Assembly (NCBI GenBank): GCA_015179045.1
Contig: WHUZ01000027.1
Location: forward strand, 372,001-436,000
Direction: 5' to 3'
Origin: Kalaharituber pfeilii
Taxonomy: Eukaryota; Ascomycota; Pezizomycetes; Pezizales; Pezizaceae
DNA length: 64,000 nucleotides
Part shown: positions 1-12,109 of the stretch, one piece after another
How the letters are laid out: the number at the start of each line of letters is the position of its first letter
How positions within the stretch are numbered: the stretch's first letter is position 1
The notes under the pieces: model-generated
Told to the model about the DNA's origin: nothing
Database searches by the model: none
The model's input: only the letters and a program-made list of their open reading frames with translations
Translations under genes and position numbers: made by a program

Positions 1-58
1 TTATTATTATATTTTTTTAATATGGCTACTCGCATACCGCCTTGTAGGCTAGGGCGAG
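1..58 (-). repeat. LINE family A 3' end with poly(A) tail
   Basis: The minus strand reads a hairpin core (29-58; outer stem CTCGC/GCGAG) followed by a T-rich stretch at 1-20, which is the degraded poly(A). The same core recurs before poly(A) at 25863, 26702, 26793, 32187 and 33273. The 5' limit of this copy (higher coordinates) is unclear; it may extend to about 130. Its inner stem is GCCT/AGGC, where most copies have GCCC/GGGC. Confidence 0.65.
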
Positions 59-1277
59 ATAAACTACATAGGAGATAAAGAAAGATAATAAAATAAAACA
101 AATAACGACAATATCGAACCGTATCGTCACCAAAATATTTCCCTCCGGTGGCGATCTGATTGTGTCCCGCCTCCCCCCTGTCAGGCATTTCCCATTGTAG
201 CAGTAGTTGGCTACTGCACTTCTATGCTCAGAAAGCCCCCGACAGCGCTCTCTGAACACATACATCTTCTCTCTCTCATCTTTCTGTCAGTCTCGATGTC
301 GTGTCTCACTTCCTCTCTCGAGCTCTTAGAGTTCACCAGAAGGGTACAGGTCAACGTTACTTGAGCATGCTTAAGCGTCATGCAGAAAGTGCAGCATCTA
401 CAGAACACGAACGAATGAAGACATTGTAAGTTGCACAATGAACTCAAGTTTCAGGGTAGTGTTGAGCCCGTCCCGGACACCTGAGTGCCAGGGCGTTAGC
501 TCGAAGGTCGAGAACTTCAGTGCTCAAATTTCGACAGCAGTATAGGCATCAGAATTGTGTTTGGTGGCAATGCCCATCTATTTCTATCAGTATTACAGTG
601 ATTCGTATGAGACTGCTCGGGCCCCGTCTCTGCGAGAAAAGTATTTTTATCTGGTAGACATCCGCTGATTTCAAGACTGTTGGCTAATTTTGCTAGGGCC
701 ATGGTCATGAGGGTAGGAGAAAGAAAGTTTGCAGAAGTGCTTTATGGCTAGACTACTGACGGGCTGGTGCGTACCGGCAATCTTGTGGCTCAATAACTCC
801 TCTAGCTTACAAATCTCTAAACTCCTTCTTCAGCATGCAGCTTTTTTAAGCATGTCAAAACCTACAAAGCTCGTTGCATCAAGTAATAGAGCAAGCGAGC
901 ATATACATGAGACTTGACATGCATTCAATGATCCGCTCGCCGTATCGTAGAGCTGGTGCCAACCCCAGTGTCAGTACTCGAACTCCTCTACAGCTTGGAT
1001 AGTTAACCTGTACTTGCGTCATAATCGAGATTTATAAGTTTCTCACTGACACTGAAGAGGGGTTTTAGAGATGGGGGGCGGGGTGTGAGATTCTGCGCCT
1101 CTACTGTTGATTTTACTCGATCTCACATTGCAAATAACCTCCAACTAACTCAATTATAACCCTCCCTTCCAGTTAGGGTGAATCAACCACCTGTTCATGG
1201 TCATTGTTTTCATTTAGCCCGTAGTCGAGCCAAGAGGCACTACCACCAATTCCATTGTACGTAATGTGCTCATTTAT

Positions 1278-1326
<49 letters not shown>

Positions 1327-3030
1327 TACTGCACGTTCTTGATTCATAACTCCCCGAATACTCACCGCGTTGAGCCACTCATCGCGCACAAAAGGCATTT
1401 TATATTGTGCAGCCACAAGCCAATGGTTCGGCGCAGTGTAAGGGACAACAGCCAACAAGGGCGAACCGTACAGTACCTGCATTAACGAGTTTTTTTGTAT
1501 GTGAAGTGGCTTGAAAGCTAAAAGGCGAAGAGTGAATTCATCCTGTTTGCACTTGGAATTCATTACTACATGAGTCAACTACATAGAAACTGTTCTCTGA
1601 TTTCAGTAATCGAGTGATCAATTTACAAGCATTATGGAATGCGTAACAATTCAGCAACACAGCCTCAGCAGCCCCTCTCGCTCACCGGGCCTAGAGTTCT
1701 GCCCCATTTATACTAGCCCCATCCACATCTGGTACCACCGAACGAGCCGACGTTGCAACCCTACCGTTTATGTGACTTGATCACTAAGGCAGGGAATTTG
1801 GTTAGCCTGGTGTTGTGTCACGCTTGCTGGTGCGGAGCAGTGGTACTGTATTGTCGAGCATGATCTCGCAAGGGTTTCGACGAGGGGCTGCAACCAAACT
1901 AGTACCGAAGCTGCTCACGATCATCGCGAAGTGGACATCGCTAGGAAGGGGCAGCTGATCTTTGGAATTGCAGAATTTTAATTGGAAATTCCCCAATTTC
2001 GATACGCTTCAACTCAGTGTCTCTGTTTCTTTTCTTGGTACTCTAAGCTAAATCTTACCATCAACATTATACTATTGGATGATCAATCTGAGTTGGGCGG
2101 TAGAGTATTCTACATAAAGTGCCTACAAGTACAGGAGACTAAGAAGCGTGACCTGATGCACTGTTGCTGCACGCAACGTCCTACATATAGGTATCTCCAG
2201 GGTTGTTCAACGTTTCTACACTGTCTCCCGTAAATTTGGCAGCCTGCAAGCCCATGTCGTGAGCTTTCCTATAGGCTGAAATAACCCGCAGCAAGGATAA
2301 GGGTGGATGAGTTGAGGACTTGCACACTGCGTGGGTTGTAAATTTCAACTCCTAAGACCAGAAACAACTAGCACTGTACGCTTGGTACCGAACGTTTTCA
2401 AAGGCGAGACTGAGAGAGAATTGCTAGCAAAGGCCAGTCGGTCATAGGCAAATGGGCAAGTGGTTGCTGCCTGCACGCTGGAATATATCCGACCTGCATT
2501 GTTGCAAATTGGGACGCCATGATACCATGTGGTGATAAATACCTTACATGAAGCTTATGTACGTATTGCCGGTGAAGTCAGCCTCACACAACGAAATCAC
2601 AAAAAAATGGAAAGGGGAATTGCAATGGTTTGTGTGTGTCCTGCTTTAATTTGATTAGTTATTCTACCCGCCCCGTGCACCCCTCCCTGCCATCAGCGAT
2701 AGTAAGGTTGGTGTTCAAAAATATAATCCATCCCTGTGGCACCTACATATTTCCTTCCCAGTATTTATCTTCTTTTATATTCGCACGCCTTCATATACTC
2801 GGCTTTCGCTCTTTCTTTCGTCCCTTTCCGATCCCGCTTTTTACTTGTTCTGCGGCTGGTTTTAACAGCTAAACAGAAGTGCTCGCACACCAAGCTATTG
2901 TTTGTTTACATTCAAGGCAGAGTAGTTGGCGACGGCCATCCGACAACGAAACGGTGTCGCTTGTCGCAAGCCCTGTCCAAATTTGCGAATGGCTTCCACG
3001 GGTGCACGCCGACGGCAAATAGGAGGAGGG
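59..3030. other. No gene recognised; poly(A) tract at 1282-1322
   Basis: About 3 kb without a convincing coding region. All open frames are short, lack family resemblance and lack intron-exon continuity. A pure run of 41 A lies at 1282-1322, without the LINE A or B tail upstream. The last ~300 bp are T/C-rich and probably hold the promoter and leader of the kelch gene that follows. Confidence 0.5.
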
Positions 3031-5406
3031 ATGACTATATCAAGATGGCTTTCATCTGCAGCAGTGTTGGTGGGATGCATAATGGGAGCAGGAACCATGG
3101 TGAAGGCACAGGGTAGTGCGGATGATGGTTGGGATCCGCTATACGAGACTTGTCAGTTGGCACACGCGCGAGGGACGGTGATCGGGGACAAGATGTTTGT
3201 GGATGGGGGGGAGATGACAGATGTGCTTTATTGGACGGCCAATCAATTGACACCAGATGATCCGCTGTTGGATTCTAACCTACGCCGATGGCAGAGTAAG
3301 TCTATCATCTCAATAGATACGGCCGCGCATGATATGAGCGTCGGGTTTATTAAATGCGCAGTTGGTGAATGTAAACTAACGCCCTTGGGCTGCCATTCGT
3401 ATAATAGACCTACATCTTTGGGAACTTGATTTATCAAAAAAATTTAACACCAGCAGCCCACCATGGAGAACACACAGCAAGCCCGCCGGAGAAAACGAGC
3501 ATTACAACGGCGCCACCGGCAGCTTATGGAACTTTGGTGACGGGAAATTTCATACATGGGGCGGCTGGTTCTCGATTGTCTACCATGGCCCCAATGCACA
3601 ACGCTTTGGTCCTCCATACTTTTTTGACAGCGACTACATGCAGTTGCCGCGACCACGCGTCTTCCATTACGACCCAAGTGCGAAAAACTGGACCTCTACC
3701 GAACAACCGGAAGATATTAAGCGCCGCTCGGGAATATCTTATACGCAGTCAATTAGGCAGAGGTTGGGCTTTAGTTTGGGTGGCATGGGTGTCCTTGAAT
3801 ATAAGAAGTTAGCGAAAGGAGAGATTCCGGGCCCAGCGGACGATGTCATGAGAGCAAAGCTGGCGACGTATAGCATGCGGAATAAGACCTGGACAGATGA
3901 CCAAGTGCCGGATGAAATGGGTCCCACCGTGGAGGGAGTGTTAGTTAATTTGGAGAGGGTTGGGAATGAGGGTGTTTTGGTTTTCTTGGGGGAAAGGGGA
4001 GAATTAGGGGTGTTACTACATACGTGGGTTGGCCTATGCCTACTATGCAATAATCAGGTGTTAGCAATGCTAATTTGGATCTTTGTAACATGCATAGCGT
4101 CCAATGAGCGAGATCTGGCTTTACGATATCGAAACGAAGACTTGGTTCAAACAGACCGCGACTGGAGATATCCCCGCAGGTAGGAATCGCATGTGTTATG
4201 CGGTGGTACCTGCACCAGATAACACTTCCTGGCAAATCTATATATTCTCCGGTTTGGTGCAAGAACGGATGGTCTTGGAAATGTCTGTGCTTACCGTGCC
4301 GGCATTTGTTTGGAAGAAGATTGAAATCAAGGGTTACCCAGATTCATGGGGCATAAGTGATATGGCCTGTAAGTATACTTTATTTTCTGATATACATGTT
4401 CTCCATGTCTCCTTTGCTGACATCGGTGGATAGGTGGATTGTATGAAGATAGGCAGCTTATCGTCGTCCCAGGAGAGCGAAACGTCAGCACTGCTGCCAA
4501 CTCAAGCATGCAATTTTTCCATGCATGCAATATCGGCATGGGCGTGCGCGTGTTTGACACTCACGACTGGGAGTTTAAAGAGGAGTTCGACCCTGATCGC
4601 AAGGGAGCCACTGTCCCGGATGGGATTGTAGATTTGATCGGTGGTGGCAATCAGGGGAATTCAGAGATCAAGGAACCGGTTGAAGTTGGATGGAACGATA
4701 ACCAGCTTGGATCCATTTTCTCAATTCGCAATAAGGCAAAGACGCCAGAGGAGATCGCGGCGGAAGATGCCGCCGATCGAAGCAGTACTACGACTATCTC
4801 AACGGCTTCAGCAACCGCAACGACTAGCAATACATCTACACCTAGTGGGGACGCTGGCGCACAAGACTCCGGAGACAGTGAGGATTCCAAGTCGAATACA
4901 GGTGCCATTGCAGGTGGTGTTGTTGGGGGTATTGCCGCTCTCGCCATCGTCGGCCTTTTCTTTTTCCTGCGCCACCGCAAAAACAAAGAGGAGCCTGGCG
5001 AAATCCACGGTTACGACGATGGGCCCCACCCTCGGGTCCCCGAAATGATGGACACTCCACACATGCAGACTTCAGCGTACTATGACTCGGCATACGGGGG
5101 CCCTGGTGCAATTGACCCGTACGCAGCACAGTCCATGCCCCCCAGGAACTCCACGGCTTTGAGCCGCAGGAGATGGTTGGTTCCGCAGGCTACTACGTGC
5201 CCGTCAAGTATGACACTACGCAAGAGGAGCGAGGGGTATTGTTGCCGGAAGAATTCCTGCCGCCACCGCCTACTGTGAGTCCCTTGTCGAACGAGCCCCA
5301 GAATGTGAGTGTTTCTGAGCAGCCAATAACGAATGACGCACCCCCGCCGCTGCAGTCGCCTACGCCGATGACGGGGTTTATACAGAGAAAACCAGCAGTA
5401 CATTAG
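3031..5406 (+). CDS. Secreted/membrane kelch-repeat protein, four exons, probable frameshift in exon 4
   Basis: Inferred exons are 3031-3295, 3408-4009, 4098-4368 and 4434-5406; all introns are GT-AG and keep phase. The start at 3031 gives a signal peptide (MTISRWLSSAAVLVG..., likely cleavage after VKA); two in-frame upstream ATGs (2926, 2989) exist. The ectodomain has kelch-type blades, for example EIWLYDIETKTWFKQ and later IYIFSG. A Ser/Thr-rich linker then leads to one membrane span rich in Gly, Ala and Val (about 4897-4968), a basic stop-transfer stretch (RHRKNK) and a Pro-rich cytoplasmic tail. This architecture is common in Pezizomycotina; the ligand is unknown. In exon 4 the frame breaks at a run of six C (5138-5143). 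Reading on in the other frame gives a sensible tail ending at 5406, so one C is probably missing. This could be a sequencing error or a real mutation. Confidence 0.8.
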
Positions 5407-6557
5407 GAAATTGTCGTGATTCGGCCGAGTATGGCCGCCATGCATGAAGCGGCCAGAGAAACCCTCACATAGGGCGGTGAGGTTCCAATGGCGGAGATAG
5501 ATTTCGACCTTTCATTATTGAACTCTCATTCTCATACTTCTCCTTGCCATGATTTGGTTGATCAGTGGGGATCTTGGAGAAGTTCAAGAGGGTGGAATCG
5601 CAAGAAATCTCGAGCAAAAGCATAAGGGGCAAAGCCTATCCATCTCCATCGCACATTTGTATACTGGTGTTATACATAGACGCATTTCATCTTTCTTTTC
5701 GTCCATTTTGCTAGGCCCAATTTCAATTTTGTCATTCTAGATATTTCGAGCGTTTGATACCTTGTCATTGATTGCATGCTGAAACTATTTTTCACATGAT
5801 CTTTTTATTCTCTTAATTCAAAGTTGATATATGACGTAATTCATTTTTCTTTTGATTGGGATATTGATACTGGGGGCGTGTAAGGGTATGGGTATAGGGT
5901 ATGAAGCAAAAAATGGGTGGAAGTAATGAATGATTATTATTAGTCTAGTGCCAACAGAGAAAAATAATGGATTGCCTGAGATGCCCTTTGTATGGAGAGC
6001 AAGTTGCCACGGGAAATAAAATAAAATGGAAAGATAACAAGATTAATATTCTTATTTTTTTTCTTTTTTAATTCCTGAGTTATGGCGCACTGAATTGATG
6101 ATCATGAATGTGGTGATGATGTCAGATCTCGATATGGCACTTGTTTCCCAATTGAGGAGACCACATACGGTTTAGAACCCGATCGGGGAAACCGCGGAAG
6201 TTGAATAGCTCCCTCAAGTGGTACGTCGTATGTGGTATTTTTATTAATGTGACGGTTGCTTCATGGTGGGGTAGGGGCTGGTTTACGTGACTAAGGTGGG
6301 GTAGCTCGGCACGTTTGATTAATAAATTTGGTCGAGTCAACATAATATTTCTCAAGCTTCATGTGCATGTGGAACCTCGAACGGGCTCTACTGGTTTGCA
6401 GTTTAACTTGATTGCTCCTCCTCCGCAGTTCGCAAGAGCGAGTCTGAGTTATCATACGGCCCTACCAGTACTTTGTCCTCATTAACATCACCAAATTGCG
6501 ATTCCACCACCCCATCCTGCCATTGTGAACCCGCAACCGTTCATCCTACATTTCAGA
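5407..6557. other. Intergenic, no gene recognised
   Basis: AT-rich spacer between two plus-strand genes. It should hold the 3' end of the kelch transcript and the promoter of the oxidoreductase. No repeat or RNA gene was seen. Confidence 0.5.
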
Positions 6558-8053
6558 ATGTCCCGCCCCCTCAACGCCCTCGTGCTCGGCTACGGATTCT
6601 CCGCGAAGACATTCCATATCCCGTTTCTACACTACACTAGCGGGATCCGTCTACACTCCATCTTACAGCGGCCAGGTGTGACTCTTGACCTCGCGAGAGC
6701 GGATTACGGTCCCGGGGGGGTTGAAGGTGACAGAGGGGTAAAGATTTGGGGAGAGTGGGAGGAGGTGGTAAAGTATCAGGCTAGTATCATGGAGGAGAGC
6801 GGGGATGGGGGGAAGATAGATGTATTTATTGTGACGGTAGGGAACGAGGCGCATACGGAGTGGGTAAGGAAGGGATTGGAGACGGGGCTGCATGGTACAG
6901 ATGATGGGAGTTAATAGATGGGAATTAGATGGCTAATGTGTTGAAATTATAGTGGTTGTTGAAAAGCCATTTACGCCGACTTCAAAAGAGTGTGAAGAGT
7001 TGATTAAACTGGCGGAGGAGAAAGGGAGAGTGTTGACTGTTTATCACAGTAAGCCTACTATTTCCCCCATCTCAAGATATCATTGTACTACAGAACCTAA
7101 AGACAGAGACTAATTATCCCACAGATCGCCGTCTTGACTCTGATTTCCTCACTCTTCTCTCCCTTCTTGGTCTCCCCTCCCCTATCCAAACCTCCATGTT
7201 CCCAACAATCACCTCATCCGTCAACCCTCCACCCCTCCGCCACCTCACTCACCTTACCTCTTCCTTCATGCGCCACGCCCCCGCCCTCCCCCACCGCAAA
7301 ATCTGGAAGCGCTCTTCCACCCTAGGTAACGGCGTCCTGTACGACCTCGGCGTACATCTCATCGACCAGGTTTTGTACCTCTCCCGACACTATTTCGCCC
7401 CAGGAACACGAGGGTTACCGTCACGGGTCTTTGCAATCTTATATGACGAGCGGGGCATGTGGGGTTCCGCTAGTAAGGACCGGGAAGCGTGGGGAAGGTC
7501 ATGGGTAGATGACGGCTTCGAAGTTTATCTCGAATTTCCTGTGTTGACAGGGTCACCTGCTGCCACTGGAAACAAAAGGGCGACTTCTACCACACCGGAA
7601 AATGGAGCACAGGAACGGGCTTCTAATGTTGAAGATGAAGAGGTTGAGAGGACAATCACCGTGCACCTCACCGCAACATCACTCCTTCCCCTTACCCCAC
7701 CTCCCCGGTTCCAAGTCCGCACATTTTCGGGAAGCACCTACATAAAGAATGGGCACGATGTCCAGGAGCCCCAGATCATGAACCATATCTGTGGACCCAA
7801 CGACCCGGCATTTGGAGTGGAGCCAGAAAACGAGTGGGGGGAGTTAATCACTGTGGGAGAAGAGGGGAAGCGGGAAAGGAGGAAGGTAGAAGCCAAGAGG
7901 GGGGGCTATGTGGGATTCTATGAGAACTTGGTGGGAGCTATAACGGGGAAGGGAAAAATAATGGTGACAGGGGAGGAGGCGGCATATGCGGTGCGGGTGG
8001 TAGAGGCGTGTGGAAGGAGTTGGAGGGCGGGGGGGTGGGTGGAAATGGAGTGA
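6558..8053 (+). CDS. Gfo/Idh/MocA-family NAD(P)-dependent oxidoreductase
   Basis: Three exons: 6558-6894, 6953-7048 and 7125-8053, giving 453 aa with phases preserved. Residues near the N-terminus (NALVLGYGFSAKTFHIPFL) form the Rossmann NAD(P)-binding turn, G-x-G-x-x-A/S-K. The EKPFTPT motif built across exon 2 holds the catalytic-type Lys of the family. The YHNRRLDSDF stretch is spliced across intron 2 and matches the conserved N-R-R-W/L-D-x-D-F element. DLGVHLIDQVLYL in exon 3 is the usual substrate-side helix with the conserved D...H. An in-frame ATG at 6525 would add 11 residues, but the family normally starts close to the Rossmann strand. The product is probably a soluble sugar or cyclic-polyol dehydrogenase; the substrate cannot be read from the sequence. 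The gene looks intact. Confidence 0.88.
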
Positions 8054-9343
8054 AAGGAAGGGACATTGCATTTCGTAGAGGGCGTTGGCGAGTACATTGA
8101 GGTGCAGGGATAAAGGTTGGAAAGTGAGATGGGGTAGTGGGTGATGCGAAAGGAACTCAGGCTGGCTTCGGATCCGGAGGGGATATAAAATAGAGCAAAT
8201 AGTCATCTGTGAGTATAATTTAGGAAGAGTGAACAGTGTTTACCCGGAAGTATATAACCCACCGTTAGGTGCATACACCCCTTACCATTGCTCTCAATGG
8301 CAAACACACCTAAATCTCCTCGATGTACATGTACCTACTATGTTTATATTCTTCTCTGAATTCCACCTTTTAATCGTGGATGTACAGTAGGTAATCTACC
8401 TCTTACCTCTCTAGACGGGTCTACCGGGTTTTGCATCCTCTTGACGGAAATATTTTCAGTCGATGTAAGAGCGAATGTTGTGAGATTTGTGGGTTCTGGG
8501 TGAACTTCGGTCAGGGAGGGAGGTTAGGTTAGGTTTGCTAAGGTGCAGCTGGGGTGAAGAATTTGTGGGGCAGGGCGGGAAGAGTTACCCTGAGCCCAAC
8601 CTCCCTCAGTACGCATCCGGTTCCCTTCCTGACCGTTATGCTTAGGTCCGTCGGGTCAATCAAGATTTTTGACTTCAATCTTAAGGATTATAAGGTAATA
8701 ACTACATAGTTACAAGTTACTAACGGTTAATTCAAACTTCATCAGATCGCTCATGCTGCGAGTTATTTCATTCTAGCGTCCGGATTAGGGTACAGGCTGC
8801 GCGCATACCATACGAAGTATATAAGTATGTAATTGCTCGTATGCATCGTACCGCGTGCGCATGGTGTATGATACACATAAATTCTTCTTCTATATATCGA
8901 CTATTCCGTGATATATTATTAGAGGTATTCAAGGTTGACCTTAACAAACCAAATTTTCCGCTCACTCACAGTTTTCGCATCAATGAAACTGATAGCGGTA
9001 GATAGCTCCGGAGTTCTTGATCTATCTATGCCACTTACAGGGTTCCAGCCGCTCCAGGCGTTCTGTGAGGAAAAAAAGCGTTAAAGTCAACTTTGTCTCC
9101 GGAATATGAGGACACATGCGATACTGCATGCAAGTATGCCAGATCAATCATGTATTCCTCCGAAGCACATGTGGAGCAAATTTGACGCATTGGATTCCAT
9201 AGCAAAGTTATCGCTGAACCCAATCAATGGGAAGCGTCAACGTCATACCAACATCTACTTGAAATTGCTCAACTATTATTCCTTTTTTAGGAAAATTCTG
9301 ATAATATGCGGTAAACAAATTTACAAACATACATAATGCACGT
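8054..9343. other. Intergenic, no gene recognised
   Basis: Non-coding spacer downstream of the oxidoreductase. It contains purine/pyrimidine-biased stretches and no open frame with recognisable features. Confidence 0.45.
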
Positions 9344-9379
9344 TACCGGGATATTGCGCACTACCGGGATATTGCGCAC
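9344..9379 (+). repeat. Two perfect tandem 18-bp units
   Basis: The unit taccgggatattgcgcac is repeated twice without a gap. It lies about 110 bp upstream of a pogo-type transposase remnant. A related pair sits at 34275-34310, so this may be the terminal or subterminal repeat of that transposon family. Confidence 0.7.
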
Positions 9380-9492
9380 TTGGCATGGCGCTAGCAAACT
9401 AGCGTGGTTATACTTAACAACACCGTAACAGCGGGGTACAGAAGGTAACAACAACGCTTCAAATTCTTCCCGGAGGTCTTTAGTACTCAATA

Positions 9493-9921
9493 ATGAGAGT
9501 AGATAAAGAAAAGAAAATCCAGGAGGCGATTAAAGGGTTGCAGGAGGGTAAGCTTCCATCGGTTCGGAAGGCTGCTGCATTTTATGAACTGGCTCCATCT
9601 ATGCTGAGATATAGGTAGAAAGGCAAGACTATTTCTCATAGAGAAAGTCATGAGTGTCAGCAGCATCTAAATAAAGAAGATGAGAAGGCATTAGTGAGAT
9701 ATATTCAGCAGGTAGATGATATGGGATTCCCTATTGATTATAGTACTCTAAAAGAAATTGCACTTAGCTTAATTCTTAGGGAAAAAAAGATTAAAGCAGT
9801 AGGTGAGAATTGGATATCTAGGTTTGTTAAAAGGCATCCGGAGGTTCAAAAGTGTATAGCAAATACCTTGGCATGTCAACGGGTAATGGCAAACAATATG
9901 GTAGTAAATGAAATGGGTTAA
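9493..9921 (+). pseudogene. Truncated pogo/Fot1-type transposase (N-terminal HTH region only)
   Basis: The frame opens with MRVDKEKKIQEAIKGLQEG and a helix-turn-helix of the psq type. An in-frame TAG stops it at 9616-9618. The same frame then continues to 9921 with a CENP-B/Tc5-like DNA-binding segment (ENWISRFVKRHPEVQ). Fungal pogo-superfamily transposases normally follow this with a DDE nuclease (DDE_1) of about 200 aa, which is absent here. The copy is therefore dead twice over, by a nonsense codon and by 3' truncation. Only the family assignment rests on recall. Confidence 0.72.
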
Positions 9922-10806
9922 TGAATCGTCATTGCATGCTTTTTTCCCTATGAGAATGATCAAAACGCTGCAACATCCTGGGCCGCAACATCCTATATAC
10001 ATCTCCTAACCACCCACACTCATCTTGCCGGCAGCTCAATATATAGCAACAAGCACATGCACAGAACACCTGGGAAGGCTGTGCGAACCTAAACGTATCT
10101 AGATCTGTACCTAGGGTAAGGACTATTTATTGGAAGAAAATAATGTTTAATTATAGACGACCTTGAGGATAATAAAATTTAAAAGGATGTAGTGTGGCAG
10201 GAATGATGTAAGTCAGATTTCGATGGCAAAGTCGAGCATAAGGAGACTATCATGTAGCAGAAAGGCGGCCCGGCTGGGGCGCGGAAAAGTTGGAATGTGT
10301 TAAGTATAAGTGAACAGTACTCGAGGGTACTAGTAGGGGAAAATACTCACAAGCACTATGCACGCATAAAAGTACACCACTCGACAGGGAGTCAAAAGTG
10401 AAGTATGTGTGACTTTTTGTCAAAAGTCTTCAGAACTTTTGTATGGCAAAAAAAATACGATACACGTATTTTTTCTCTGCATATAAGTTTATAAAGTGTT
10501 GCATAATTCCCTTTGACTACAATAGCAACAAAGCCAATCTGGGAAACTTCTAACTAATGACAGGACTCTTTCTTTTATCATTGTATCCCACTCTTCTTGA
10601 AGCTTTTCATTCATCACATAGAGGAATAAGTAATAATTCAGACGCACTCAACTCAAGTAGTTTCTCGATTGTGCATTTCATGACCGAAATTTTTGCGTGC
10701 CGAGCTCGGATGATTGACTGGAAAATGGAGTAGCTGGTTGACAACAAAAATTAAGCATGTCGCTATGTGAAGCGTGTAGGAAATGCCTGTACATTACGAA
10801 GTATTA
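9922..10806. other. No gene recognised
   Basis: AT-leaning spacer between the pogo remnant and the left end of the Harbinger-like element. No coding signal or clear repeat boundary was seen. Confidence 0.45.
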
Positions 10807-10980
10807 GAGGGATTTTGCTGTCACCAGGGATTTATCAGGGATAAAGCATTTAGCGCGTGGCACAACCCTGGAAATAACAAAAAATGTAATTGAGTTTTTG
10901 CTACACCAGGGATACTCCAGGGTTTCTCCCTTTTTTTGTCAACCACAACGTGATATACCTACAACACCATCAACTTCGCG

Positions 10981-12095
10981 ATGGCAACACTCAATCCTAA
11001 GCTTACTATAGCTATTGCTACAGGTGTAGCCACTACTGCTATGACTACTGCTACCGAAATTCTGACCACTATGGCGGATACAGCATTATTGATTACTCTA
11101 TACCTTCGTCTTAAGCGAAAGAAACGCTCACGCTACCGGAAGCCATTAGATATGCCTCATCGAGCTCAGTTTTCTCTAGATAACTTGACAGATGAGCAAT
11201 GCCTAGCATATCTTCGGTTCACTAAGGATCAAAGCTTAGGGTGGATATGATCAAATATCCAACTAAGTATAAGCCTTCGCCAGAGGTTGCTTTTTGTCTT
11301 GTCTTATATCGCCTTGCTAGTCCAAATCATTATAAGGATAATTTCTGGTGGTTTGGAAGATCTACATCATGGCAATCTACAATATTTAATACTTGTGTAC
11401 AGTATTTGGATTCTCGATATAGTACAAAGCTATTTTGGGATGAGAAATGTCTTAATCGGATACAACTCAAACGTTATGCACGAGCTATACGAGATATTGG
11501 AGGAGTGAATGGAGTTTGGGTATTTATTGATGGAACTTTGAGACCGGTTTGTAGGCCTAGTGAAGATCAAAGACTATGGTATTCAGGTTATAAAAAAGTA
11601 CATGCTATTAAGTTCCAAGCAGTTATGACTCCTGATGGAATTATTTCACATTTCGGCGGACCTTATGAAGGACCAATGGGGGATTGGTTAGTCTTTCATA
11701 AATCTGGTTTACAACAAAAGCTTCGAGATATGCATATTGGTGTTCGAACAAGAGATAGACTGTATCTATATGGGGATCCAGCCTATGGAACTTCATTTGG
11801 AATAATCGGCATTTATAAAGCAGAGCCAAATACAGTTCTACCTCCGGAAAAGCAGAAAGTGAATACAGTTATGTCTAGTTCCCGAATCAGTGTGGAGCAC
11901 GGTTTTAGCAAAGTCACAAATTTATGGGGATTCAATCATCAGAAAGACAATCTCAAGATTGGAATATCTCCGGTGGCAAGCTACTATAAGGTTGCTATTC
12001 TATTAACTAACATTCATACATGCTTTAATGGATCACAAACAAGCAAAAAATTCGACCTAGACCCTCCTACAATCAATGAGTACCTGGACCTCTAG
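10981..12095 (+). CDS. HARBI1-like DDE transposase (DDE_Tnp_4), one likely frameshift
   Basis: The main frame (from about 11226) carries the catalytic triad: Asp in WVFIDGT, Asp in YLYGDPAYG and Glu in SRISVEHGF. The preceding frame, from the ATG at 10981, supplies an N-terminal part ending in LTDEQCLAYLRFTKDQ. This matches the region that normally precedes the YP-x-K-x-SPE segment in this family. The two frames overlap near 11226-11250 and would join with a 1-nt change, so either a frameshift has occurred or translation starts at ATG 11247. The stop is 14 bp from that of the convergent Myb-like ORF. Catalytic residues are intact, so the copy may have been active recently. Confidence 0.82.
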
Positions 12096-12109
12096 AAACC
12101 ATTCGGAAG

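Noticed and set aside
1282..1322. 41-nt poly(A) as a retrotransposon tail
   Set aside because: No LINE A or B core precedes it and no flanking duplication was found; may be a plain microsatellite.
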